DNA from: Siniperca chuatsi
Lineage: Eukaryota; Chordata; Actinopteri; Centrarchiformes; Sinipercidae
NCBI RefSeq assembly: GCF_020085105.1
Contig: NC_058051.1
Location: 20,039,955 to 20,103,954 of the forward strand
Direction of reading: 5' to 3'
DNA: 64,000 nucleotides
Under the pieces are notes generated by a model that was given only the letters and a program-made list of their open reading frames with translations, was not told the origin of the DNA and ran no database searches. The position numbers were made by a program, and so were the translations under genes. Below, in pieces: positions 13,887 through 26,000 of the stretch (within the stretch, counting starts at the first letter, position 1; each line of letters opens with the position of its first letter).

Positions 13887-14210
13887 AGGTGCAATGATTA
13901 GTCAATTAATTAATTAGTCCATCAACAGAAAATTAACTGGCAACTATTTTGATAATCGATCAGTTATTCAGTCATTTTTCAAGCAAAAACTGCGAAATAT
14001 TCTGTGATTTCAGCTTCTCCAATCTGAGGCTTTTCTGCTTTTCCCTGTTTTATATTATTGTAAATAGAATATCTTTGGGCTTTGGACTGTTTTTCTGACA
14101 AAACAAGCAATGTGAAGACTTCACCTTGGACTTTGATGGACATTTTTCACTATTTTCAGATTCAGATTTCAGATTAATCAATAATGAAAATAATTGGTAG
14201 TTAAAGCCCT
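13887..14210 (-). repeat. Short hAT-like repeat, copy B
   Basis: Same ordered blocks as copy A: CATCAACAGAAAATTAACTG, ATTTTGATAATCGATC, TTTTTCAAGCAAAAACTG and a TTAATCAATAATGAAAATAA end followed by AAAGCCCT. Copy C follows only about 165 bp downstream. Confidence 0.65.
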
Positions 14211-14375
14211 AGATCAGCACACCTGTTATATATAGGAAGTGGATTTATTTTTTCTAGGATTTTTTGTAACAATCAAGTTACTGCTAAAACATAGCAAGGG
14301 ATGTGGTGTATGTATTTCATTCAATTTTGCTTGAATTTCTGCTATGCATTTTACATAATCTACTCAAATTTCAGC

Positions 14376-14685
14376 TGAAACTGTTTTTAGATTAGTTGAT
14401 TAATCAATTAGTCGACTGACAGAAAATTAATCTGCAACTATTTTGATAATTGACATTTAAGTAACATTTAAGTAATTATTAAGCAAAAAAGCTTAACATT
14501 TTATGGTTCCACCTGCTCAATTTATGAAGATTTGCTGCTTTCTTTGTCTTATGTGATAGTAAAACTGACAGCAATTTGAATTCTAGTTTAGTTTACTATT
14601 TTCTGACATTTTACAGACCAAATGATTAATCAAGAAAATAATGAGCAGATTGAGCGATACTGGAAATAATTGTTAGTTGTTAAAA
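14376..14685 (-). repeat. Short hAT-like repeat, copy C
   Basis: Carries TTAGTCGACTGACAGAAAAT, ATTTTGATAATTGAC, AAGCAAAAAAGC and a degenerate GATTAATCAAGAAAATAATG end. Same orientation as copies A and B. Confidence 0.6.
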
Positions 14686-15379
14686 GATAATAAAGTAATT
14701 GTTAGACTGGTATGTTTGCCATGGTTGGCAACGGCAATATAGAAGCATTCACATTTAACAAAAATTGTTTAAATTGTTATGGGTGAATTGGAAAGATTTA
14801 CTATAGTTACACAGTTGTGAGAGTATTTCATTTGTTCTCTTTGTGTCTTAAAACTAAGCATCTGATGCTCCCTGCCAAAGGCATAGCACCATATTGTTTT
14901 CTAAAATTATATTTCTAAACATTTGTTCAGTTATTTGTCTCCGTTTCTGACTGAGGACCTGTGAACTGCATAACCATTCATTTGGCAAAATAAGAAGAAA
15001 AAACTCTGTACTCTCACTCTGACTGCAGGGGAGAGATGGTCTGCAATGATGGAGTACATTTGTGTCTTTGTTTTTCTGGCTTATATAATAACAAATATTA
15101 GAGGCTGAAAACAGCCTGAGCTGCCCCTCTCCTGGAGTGGCTCTGAAAACCGAAAACAAAGTGTGAAGAAGGATTCCAACTGAACATACCTGTGGAGGCT
15201 ATAGAAGCAGGCATTGCTGATATGTGAGTTTCAGTGTTGGATATTACTTTGTTCTGTAATATTCCTATTGCTGGTGGGGCTTTATTAAGATAGAACAAAT
15301 GCCATGTGCGTGTACAAACACACAGCACACACAAACCAACACTGTCCTCATCTGGCCAGTGGGTTGAGCATGGTTTAAT

Positions 15380-15530
15380 GTTATTATTGCGCAGGTGTGG
15401 GTCTTGTCCCTCAGGGTTCTATTAAAATGATGCCCCTCTCAATGGCGGCTCCATTTGCTCTTTAGATTTAACACAGGCCATATGTCTAGCAGGAGGCAAA
15501 CAGCTGATGGGGTTTAATTGACAGAAATCA
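15380..15530. promoter_or_regulatory. Candidate non-coding regulatory patch
   Basis: A unique, repeat-free stretch with CATATG and CAGCTG E-boxes and a TTTAATTG homeobox-type core within about 50 bp. Suggested only by motif density and lack of repeats. No conservation data were available to me. Confidence 0.2.
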
Positions 15531-16149
15531 ACATATTTGGTTGTGTGTGTGTGTGCTGGTGTGCTGGTGTGCTAATGGTTAATGTGCTTGGGCATCAGGG
15601 GATCCCTTTAAAGGGTCGATTATGTATCAGAACAGGGTTTGGAAAAAAAGGAAAAGAAAGAGGGCAACGGAGAAGAGAGGCAGAGCCAGACAGAGAGGGA
15701 TGCTGATAGCTATAAGAAACAAGAGGAAATCATAATGGAGACAGAGAAAACTGCCACAGACTCAAAGCACAGTTTAGCATTGCAGGACATAACCCCCGCA
15801 CATCAATGTGTGAATACATTTCCTTCATTTTGGAGCTGACATTCTTGTCCATTCCAGGAACACCGCTGTGTACAGAGCATTAACTTCATGTTTCATCTAG
15901 CTTCACAGAGACACTGGCCCTGGTTGCAGTCAAATCATGTAAAATTACCTCTGTCACAGAGCTGATTTAGGCTCAGGAGGGGAACCAAAACAAATGAGTG
16001 TATCCACTGCCGGGCCCTCAAACTCAATCAAACCATGCAAGACACTGAAACAATTAACTCTGACATACCAAACAAACCATTTATGCTCACTTAACAGAAA
16101 TATTTCTTGGATATATTGTGAAAAGTAGGAGAATGGTTAAAAGTAGTTC

Positions 16150-16550
16150 TAAGTCATAAGGGATAACCCAACATTAGGCTAACAGGCGCAACGCAATTAG
16201 CACATAAAACCTGTCAATGGCCCTTAATATCACATCCCTCTGAAGAGTGGCAGACTTATAAAGCTTCCTGATCTACTACTACAAAGTGATTAATCCTCCC
16301 CACACAATGACCAGTCTTAAACTGGGCCTCTATATCATTAGGTAGCCCTATATGGCAGTTAGTTGCACTAATTAGCATTCAGATCAGGGACCAGAGAGAC
16401 AGCCCCTCCACCACAGAGGAAGGACATAGGATGAGATGGCGACACAGTGAAATGTCATTAACTTGATGTTAATTACTAATTAATGGGGCTATTTCATTTA
16501 CATGTATCTCTGGCTCTCTGATGGGGCCTGCCTTTACTGGGTTACTCTTA
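16150..16550. promoter_or_regulatory. Candidate homeobox-motif-dense enhancer
   Basis: This 400 bp of unique sequence has many ATTA/TAAT cores: CAATTAGC, CACTAATTAGCATTC, and GTTAATTACTAATTAATG near 16,469. It contains no microsatellite or recognised repeat and no open frame. The pattern resembles a vertebrate conserved non-coding element. The call rests on motif density alone. Confidence 0.25.
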
Positions 16551-17463
16551 CCCACTGACAAGTTGGGGGAGGGTTTATCTCCCCTCTCCTCTACACTCCC
16601 ACTTACACTGTTTCATCTCTGCTAATTAAATAGTGGGCCACTCATCATGATTATGTCTGCTTTTACAACACCATTTTCTGTCAGTGAGAGCACTCCAATA
16701 AGTGACCGACCACCTCTTTAACACCATGGCTGTTTCTGTATGAACTGTACATCAAAAGCTAAATTCACTGCCAACTCACTCCACTGACTTCTATCTGACT
16801 TGTTACTTTCACTCACTTGTGACCCACCCTCTCTTTCTTTTCATTGCCACGCAGCAGCCACAAGCCACCCGTCTCCATGGCAACCTGAGCCGTTCGGTCC
16901 CATGAGAAGGAGTGGGTTGGGTTGACTAGCGTCTGGCCATTCACACGTGGGCAGTGCCAGCTAGCCAACATGGCACACAGCATCCTGCCATATGGTGCCA
17001 CCACATACGTCCTGCTAGCCCGGACTGGGGATCTGGGCAAGTAGTGAGCCTCTGGTGTGAACAGGACAGACCAGCACTAGAACCTGTTCAGCAGCTGATC
17101 CACATGCAGAATTGGCTACCGATGTACAGACAAATGGTTCTCACCTTCATAGTGGAAAAACCTTGCTCATTCTTGACCTGTATGTAGTGCATTTAGCTGT
17201 ATGAAATCTCTTTCATGTAATCATGGGTAATATTTCCTGTATGTTGAAAGTCATCTAAATGAAAGCTTCCAAGAGATCATCATGCCGCCACATATAAGGC
17301 CTCCATTCTACATGACAGAAAATGTTTGTAAAGTATTTGGAGGCTAGATGGCACCAGGTGCTCTCCTCATTATTGATACTGTGCTGCCTCTCTGTGGCAC
17401 TGCAGAGACAATGCAGGTAGTGCAGCATACTGAAACAACTCACGATTGCTGACAAAATATATT

Positions 17464-17469
17464 TTTATT
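17464..17469 (-). terminator. SLC17A9: Possible SLC17A9 polyadenylation signal
   Basis: TTTATT on the plus strand (AATAAA on the minus strand) is the first canonical signal I see reading downstream of the SLC17A9 stop codon at 20,075. If used, it gives a 3'UTR of about 2.6 kb. That stretch is AT-rich and free of microsatellites, unlike the DNA beyond it. A non-canonical signal closer to the stop cannot be excluded. Confidence 0.3.
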
Positions 17470-20074
17470 CAAAGTTAACATATGCTTTTAAATACAACAT
17501 ATTTTCAAACCATTAGAATACTGCATTTTCTTGCATTAATGTAATTTTTTTTATCATACATATCTGGCATGTTATCAAAATCTGTCAGAAGGCTTTCAGG
17601 AGCCTACAGTGAGATATGTTGGTGAACAGAACTCAAGCTATTGGTCATGTAAATGTTTACATGTTGCAGAATGTCAACACAGTAACAGAAAAAAATGGAC
17701 AAGCAATGAAGGCAGTAAATCTGCTAAGGCGAGTAAATCATTTGCAGAATGTGCTGCTTTGGTTTGACAAAAAAGGGCTGAAAAAATATATTGAAGGCTG
17801 AGTATTTTGTACAGTGGTCTTATGTAGATAAATTGTGTATCGGAAAGGTCTAGGCATACACTTTGTGTACGATCACTACAACATATAGAGCAGGTGCAAA
17901 GTGACAGTCGGCATAGATCAAATTTCAGATCAGATATCAAAATAAATTATTCTACATAGTCAGTAGGTTTATGTGTCTTTGTAACACACAAACAGATCAT
18001 CTAAATATGTTTGATGTACAGAAAAATGTATCTTTACTCTGAAAGAGAGCAAATGTTTGAATATGAATTCAATTCATTTCTTATGCCCACATTTTTGCAA
18101 GCACAGACCACCATAACAATGTAAATAACATATTTGGCATTTCAGAAATCAAATCTGCACTGACAAAATATTGAACCAAAGGAGACACTTCCAAGTGTTT
18201 ATAGAAAACATCCAAGACAACGTAAGCCTACATGCCTTTGTATGTGAACAACAATAATATAAGTTACACAGAAGCAACAAAACTCCCACAACAAAGGCAA
18301 AAAAGTAGCGATGTACAATGATCAATAAATGACACTGTGAGCATATCTTACAATTCTCTCATTGCTGAAATCAGGCACAAAATAATAAATGCATAGAATC
18401 AAGGTACACATGTCAAGTAAGCATCTAGATTGAAAAAGAAATCTTCTAAATGTCAAACAGAAACTGTGCTGTGAACACCAAAGCTAAATGCTACAATCAC
18501 TTCAACATTCAGCCAGAGCTATGTAGCTAGCTTCATGTTGCTACATACTTTGCAGTAATATCAATACACCAAATGTTCTCCAGTTCCTCAACTGTACTGA
18601 ACCCAAGACATAATTTTTAAATCTCTCACCTGTCATTCATCTTGTTAGTGTGTATTTCAATCTGCCTTAATGAGACATAGTTGAGATACACTGCCTCTGA
18701 CACCACCATGACAAGTGAATGGGCTCCCTCCTGTGCTAACTCTCCTTCCCATATACTGACATCACTTCCTGTCTAGCACCTAGGTAATAATGATGTCAAG
18801 TGCAATAATAAGTTTGGATCTTTTTACACAAAAAAAGTTGGAGATCCTGCTCATCTGCCTGTGCAGTTTTCTCTAAGGTGATAATATGGAGTTTCTTTCC
18901 ACCAAACCCGTCTCCTTAGACAGGAAAGTGCAGGTCAGCAAAGAAGAATAAGTGAGGAAACTAGACCTGCAGAAAGGTCTATTAGGGTTATTTATACTGC
19001 ATTACACTTTTTATAACTTACTAAGATTTTCTGTCATCCTACCTAATATATTTCTTTTTGTCTTCTAAAAAAAACTTGAAATTGACAAAAAAATAAATCA
19101 TTAAGCCATATAAATATATAATTACTCAAAATAATTAAGTGAGGTATTTCTATTACATGCAATCACATAGAAAGAAAATAATAATTAATAAACTTTGGTC
19201 TTCCTACTCGAAAAGCATATTCTTCGAGACGTCAAACAGGGAGAACTCACTCAGAGAAAGCCTAGTTGCCAAAAAGGTTACCATGACACCTTTCACCAAA
19301 CCTTGAAGATAAGATGAGGTTGTAACCATGGAGATAGGGACTGTAGAAGGTAAATCGTGCAGGACATTAGTGCCCGCCAAGTAATTAGTGGCTGGGTAAT
19401 GAGGTGTCACTCAGACAGTACACTCAGTGAGTGTGGCGCTCTAATAAAAGACTTCAGGTACGAGAGGTTGGACTCTCCCTGCGTCACCCACATGTGCCCA
19501 CACCACCTCCCCCATCCCCGCAGGGTAAGAACACACCACCTTGGTCTGTCACAACTGTCACAGAGCTCCTGAGACTAACACATCCATCACTCTCACAGAT
19601 CCTTCGACACGCACACAAACACACTGAATAACAATTTTCATTACATCTAGTTCCAAGTAACAAATGACAAGCGGAAACAGTAGCCCAGCAACTGTTTCAC
19701 CACCACATGCTGCACAAGCTGGGACCTGGAGGTAGTGTAGATGTTTTTCTCCTGTGACCTTTCCCATTCCACCTTGAGCTGATAGAGAATCCTATAACAG
19801 CTAAGCTGTGTTTTTCTAGGATTTAACGCTCTAGCTCCACAAGATTTTTCAGTAACATTGTGCAGGCTCTGTTGTGTGCTTTTCAGTAACTGTTGCAGTA
19901 CTTCCTCAACCAGACACAGAGCCAAGCAAAGTTTTCGAGATCTTATAAGCAGGCTTTATCCGTGTGCCAATTGCTATTCATTGGCTAGTTCTCCAATGTT
20001 CTCCAAGCTGCTGGTTGCCCAAGGTCGTATCTCCCTTGGGAATAGCATTCTAGTCCCTCTGATGACTTGATGAT
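17470..20074 (-). other. Probable SLC17A9 3'UTR or downstream flank
   Basis: No open frame with splice support is present. The strand is AT-rich and lacks the CA/TG tracts that fill 1-17 kb. It may be the transcribed 3'UTR of SLC17A9, because the first AATAAA on the minus strand is at 17,464. This is inference only. Confidence 0.3.
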
Positions 20075-23000
20075 TTAGATGTGGATGTTGTGGTGGCGGA
20101 CCTTACTAGAGTCAATGTCGACCCGGCGGGCCTCAGCGAAGGCCAGGAAGGTGCACAGACCTAGCAGGTTGACTGTGGTGATAAGGGCAAACACAGTCGC
20201 CCACGAGCCTGTGGACTCGATGAGATACCCCGAGAAATACACCATTAGGACCCCTGCACAGGAACACACACACAAAGTCACCATTAATAGCATTTTATCA
20301 CAAAGATATAAACAAAGCACACCGTATCTTCATTGCGACTGCTACGTTTTCCACAAAGAAAATGTCACAGTCCATTACACACCCCTCACCGGACGCCTAA
20401 CTGTCATCCACTGTTCCGTGTATTATTCATCTGACACAAACTCCATTATGCTCCCTTGATGAAATATGCATGGCACATAGGAGCCAGCATGACTGACAGG
20501 ACACACATCAGCTCAAAGTTTGAATTTAGAGAAGTGGATGAATTATTTCGCTTAATAGATTGTTGAAGGCGAAAACAGTAATTTAGCAACTGCTGGTGAA
20601 AGATTCATCACAGACATTTGTTCTCAGTGTCTCTGCCTGAAATTACAGAAACTCACCTAAGAAAGCACCACATGTATTCATAACACCTGTAAAAGAAATG
20701 TAGATACACACATGTAAAATTTAGAAACTTCATTAAAATTTCACCTGTGGTTTAAAAAATGATCTGTCAGTACTAAAATGTTTCGTATTAATGAAAATTA
20801 TATAAAACGTTTTCAGAAATTCTGGAAATATTTTATTTAAACTTACCAAACAATGCTCCAGCACAGGAAGGAGCAAGATCTTGAACATTTACAGATACAC
20901 CGCTGTAAAAGAAATACATGTCATTAGCCATTTCATCTTATAAAAAGGTGATAAATTGACTCTTTGCATGTCCTGAATTGCCTCAGAGTAAAACCAATAA
21001 TCCGCCTGATAAATCTCAGCCATAAAAAAGATTAGATTCACATCAGTCTGTTTTCAGGGAAATGTATCGTGGACAGTCTATATTCTGTTCCCAGCCTGCT
21101 ATCAGCGACTGTATCTATACTGTTCCTTGCATATATTGTACTTATCAAGTCTGGAACCTGAATGAGCTTAGAAAGTAAGCTCATTAAAAATAGTGTTGCT
21201 GTGGATCCACAAATGTTATTATATAAAACGTAAATATTATTATAACACTACTAATATTATATTAGAAAATTACATTATAAAACATTAACTATAAGACCAA
21301 CTACTGTGTTTCACAATTATTAAAAATGTGACATGTATTTCAGATACAATATCCAACTCCATATTACTCCAGAACAAAAAAACAAACTAATGTCCAAAAG
21401 GGTCTTATCACACCACCACCGATGCTTCCTCATTCTTACTGGCATGTTTCCTCATTGTTTGTTTTTGCCTCGGTAGTGACACACCCGCCATTGTTCACCC
21501 ACCGCTTCTTAGTATGCAGTCATACATTTATTTTGGCATTAAGTGAAGGACATGCACTCACAGTTTAAAAGGATAAGTCTGGTGATACTAAATATATTTC
21601 TTACTATCAACAAATCCCACAAAAAGCTTTCCCCAAGTATTGTCTGAGCAGCCAAAGCCTGATATATCTTATTCCTCTGTGTCATAGAGCTCCATTGTTG
21701 TCCAAAAACTATTAAAAACACAGATATGAGCCACACCGTTGCACTGGGTGACTTGTTCCTTAATTGCCATAAACACGGCCACTGTAGTTTGTTTTGATTT
21801 GATCGATCATACACTGTATTGCTGCCATAAATAGTCATTAAGAATGAAAGTACATACTAATGACCCGTTTTTAGCAGGTATGACCTTTTCCAAGACAAAT
21901 AAAGGATTAGATGGTCCTACTTTAGGATTTTTCTCAAGTGGTTAAAGCAAGACTGCAAAACACAATGAAATTCTATGAATCAGAGGCAGTGAGTGGGTCA
22001 AACAGCAGGCACAACTTTCTAACTGTAGGCCTAATATAAACTGAGATGCTGCCAAGTCTTACAGTTAAGCTCGGTGGAGCTTAACCAGGAACCAACAGCA
22101 TAATTTGGGAAAAAAATTCACTTGAAAAGGTGGGGGGATATTTAGCACTTTAATGTCTAAGTGCTGCTGTCCTCATAGCGATGGAAATGAATGTAATGGT
22201 TTCCAATGGTATCACCAAGAGGGAGCATACAAAGCAAAACAGCAATACAAAACACAAAACTGACAAACTGAACCTTGGGGAACAACCACATTTAAATCTA
22301 AAAAAGGTGCTGGTTTCAGGGCGAGAGACAGCGTGTAAGGACAGTCTAGGTGCCGGTACCTGTGACTGAAGGTGGTGAGGCCCATGGTGGCAGACACAAA
22401 TGCTACAGCCCAGGGGAAGGTGGTGGTGCCACATAGAAGAAGGGTAAACACACTGGACACACCCATGGAGAAAAACTAACAGAGGAATGAATGCACACAA
22501 AAACACATAAATCAAAATCTTACAGAATTCATTATGTATAAGTGTAAAGAGGAAAGAGGACATTCATACACTTTGGGCTGAGTGGAAGAGAATCCACAAT
22601 GAGACTAAACAGATAACATACACACAGAATAACAAGGTAACTGTCGAATATTGTACCTGCATCAACTTCCTCACTGAGGCTGTATCAAAGCCTGTGGAGA
22701 TCAAGAGAGAAATTAGGACAGGCAATTAAAAAGCTGCTTTATCAATAAAAATAATTCTGATATCTGTTCCTCAGCTGGGTGCCCTACCTTGACTGATGAG
22801 GTGGTCAGATAGACAGCCACTAAAGAGGGATGAGGGTATAGCCACCAACCAGGGAATGACATTGAACACCCAACCCTGGAGGGACAACATATGTTCTGGG
22901 TGTGAATGAACTTGACCAGATACAGCAGGGAACATCGATTGTTAGGTCATGTCTTGTAGAGTGGTCGGTGGTCGGTTGGTCAACCACTTTGGTCCAGACT

Positions 23001-26000
23001 GAAATATATCTAGTGTGATGGATTGACTTTGGTGACTTTAGTGAAATGTCTCTGCAACTACTGGATGGTTTGCCATGAAATTTGTGATATCATACATTCA
23101 TGGTCTCCAGTGGATGAATCCTAATTACTTTGATGATTCCCTGACTTTTCATCTAGTGCCACCAGCAGGTCAACAGTTTTTATTTATCCAGGGAAAAACT
23201 CTACATTTACCAGGTGGATTGGCACAAAAGTTTCTACAGACATTCAGCATTTCCAGATGATGCATCATAATGACTTTAGTGATCACCTGACTTTTCCTCT
23301 AGTGCCACCATGAGGTAAAAATTTTAATTTGTCCAATACTTTGGTTTATGACCAAATACCTGCAAAACTAATAATATTCCCATCAGCCTCAGCTGTACCT
23401 TGTGTTTAGTGCTAATTAGCGAATGTTAGCATGCTGACATGCTAAACTAAGGTGGAGAACATGGTTAACATTATACCTGCTTAACATCAGTATGTTAGCA
23501 TGCTGGCATTACCATTTAGTTCGCTGTACCTAAGTAAAGAGCCGCTGGCATGGGTGTAGACTCTTTATCATTTAATTATTTTTTCTGAAATCTTGAGGTC
23601 AAAAGGAGGATGAAAAGGCAGCCTGGTTACCTTGGCATCGGGGAAAGTGTCTTTAAAGAATGTTGGCAGCCACGACAGAAGAGTGAAGAAGGTGCTCGCT
23701 GTGCAAAGGTGCGTAATGATCACAGCACTGGTCAGGGAATGAAGAGAAAGAAACAGACAAAATAAATGTATTGAAAGTATATTTATACATACTGTAGGTA
23801 TACCAAAGCTTGCTTATTGTCCCATTTCTTTGAGCACCGTCTCGTGATTTGACAGAAGCTTATGCCTGTGCTACTTGTTTGACATCTATTGTTTTCCTGT
23901 CTACAGTATATCATATCTGTGCTAAGGCAAGTAGCATGTGGTTGAAAGCATCAAGAGTTTGTGAATATTTTAAGCCCATAGCCATCAAAATGTCATCACA
24001 TCCGTTACTCTTAAGGTGGATCAGATACATCAAATAAAAGCACAGAGGCTCTCCCTGTCACTGGAAATGGAGCATATCAGTTGCATTACAGTATATAAAT
24101 ATCTAAGCCATAGGGAGAGACTGGAAGGACATGAAAGAACTCAATATAAGAGACATTTACAGACAGCTGAGGCAACCAGAGACTAGGCTTGTGATTCTAA
24201 AATCTTTCTACATTTCTACATTCTTCCTTCCTTAAATTATTCTTCTAAATTTCTAATTTTCTGGATAAGCCCCTAACTCACATGCAATGAGCTAGACATT
24301 CAGAGTTAGTTGTTGCTGTAATATAGCCGCAGGGTTACAGTAGAACCTCTTGACTCAAGCTCTGTAAGACAGCTGCTCATTCATCTGAATATGGGAACAA
24401 ACCAGACTGCAGGTTGTTTGAGGAGACGTAACCAATGTCTTTTGGACAGTTTGGACTGGGGCCCACTACTTCCCAGGGACTCCAGGGTGATGATAGGCCC
24501 TGCAAACACAGATGAAAACAGGCACGTGAGCATACAAGCAGGACACTGAACCCAATTATACAAATAAGCAGCTACAAGATAGGCGCATGAGCAATGACAC
24601 CGCAGATACAGGCGATACAGTTAAAGCCTCCCTTGCCTTCTCCTTTGAGCAGATATTTCCACATACAGTAGGCCCACAGGACTGAGAGGAGACCAGACAC
24701 GTAGAAAACGCTCTCCCAGCCATACAGGTCCAACATGAGGGAGCCAGCCCCTCCAATCACCAGAGTGCTGGGGAAAAAGGTTGCAACAAGTCACACAAAC
24801 ACACCCTTGTAACAAGATACACAGTCAAGTACTTGATTAGGCACGAACATGGCATGAGCTGAAAAAGCTTTTGAACACTAACAGATATTAGATGAGATTT
24901 TCTAGGAAAAACACTCATCCCTTTCCCACAATTCCCCATTTATTGCATAACACTTGACTCACCCCAGGTAGGAGCCACTACCCACGGTGCTCATGAGGAA
25001 GCCTCTCTCACTTTCCACCACCTTTTGAGAGCACAGACTTGCCAGAGAAGGGTAATGAACTCCTAAAACCAGGAAACAAAACATAATCGGTTAATGATCA
25101 GAAAGAAATTCCAAGAAGGATAAACAAGGCAATAGAAGTAGGATTTTTACCACTTCATCACACAAAGCAAATGCATAAATCTGAGATTTTTTGAGCAATG
25201 TGAATAACTCACCAAATACTTTGGTAGGTGCTGACATTTTTTTAATTCAGAAATGTCCACACCTTTGTTTTTGTAACAAGAGCCTGCTGCCAAAAGCATT
25301 TTAAAGACACACCTAAATCATACCGCCTTTGTACAATACAATTATTGTTCTGAAGCCAAATAAACAAAAAGACAAAGTAAAGATGGCCGAGCCACAAACT
25401 AAATATGTTGTAATTCATACTGGTCACCAACAGAGGTCAAATGGTTCCTCAGTGAAATAGTCATCCAATTCCTCATACAAATTCAAATGTTTTTCAATTT
25501 ACAGATGAAAGTGACAGAGATGTGGAATTTCCTGTTGTGATCAAACTTAAAGTATGAAAAATGTTATATATAAATATGACAATGTTTTCACTTTCACTTT
25601 GCTGTCTTTCTAGTAGCTACCACCAAATCAGATCAGTTTTAGTTCCTAAAGGGCTTTTAGTAGAACAGGTTTTATGAGATGATGCAGTAAAACGTGACAA
25701 TTGACATTTAATCATAAAAGAAAAGAGTCTTTAACAGGTATTTGTGCGCTTCTATGTTGTCTGCCTTTATCTAATTCCCTGACACAGACAGCAGACTTCT
25801 GAACAAGTTGAATAATTATGCCCTCTCCAGACCCTGAACAAACATTTACAGTAATCTCAAGATGCAATTCATCTCATTCACACACTTTCAAAAAGCCACT
25901 CATCTCACCTTGCAACAAGCCCATGAGGAAGCGGGCCAGTGTCATGGAGAGGATTGGCTGGGAGCAGAAGTGGGCCAGGATGGGGGTGAAGGCTGTCATC

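Larger units (their letters stand above)
1..17460. other. Gene-free region rich in microsatellites and short repeats
   Basis: I found no exon chain, no long open frame and no RNA gene here. Nearly all open frames in the stretch are translations of CA/TG or GA tracts. Annotated separately are the simple repeats, three copies of one short hAT-like repeat, one palindromic element, one 'AAGTA' type repeat and some AT-rich, homeobox-motif-dense patches. In mammals BHLHE23 lies beside SLC17A9, so the region could carry regulatory DNA for a neighbouring developmental gene outside the window. That is inference from synteny; no bHLH-coding exon is visible. Confidence 0.7.

Noticed and set aside
1-17460. 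Search for BHLHE23, expected next to SLC17A9 by mammalian synteny
   Set aside because: No exon with a basic helix-loop-helix pattern on either strand. The gene is absent here or lies beyond the window.
21539-21838. 99-codon minus-strand frame within SLC17A9
   Set aside because: It lies in the repeat of intron 10. Exons 10 and 11 join in phase without it.
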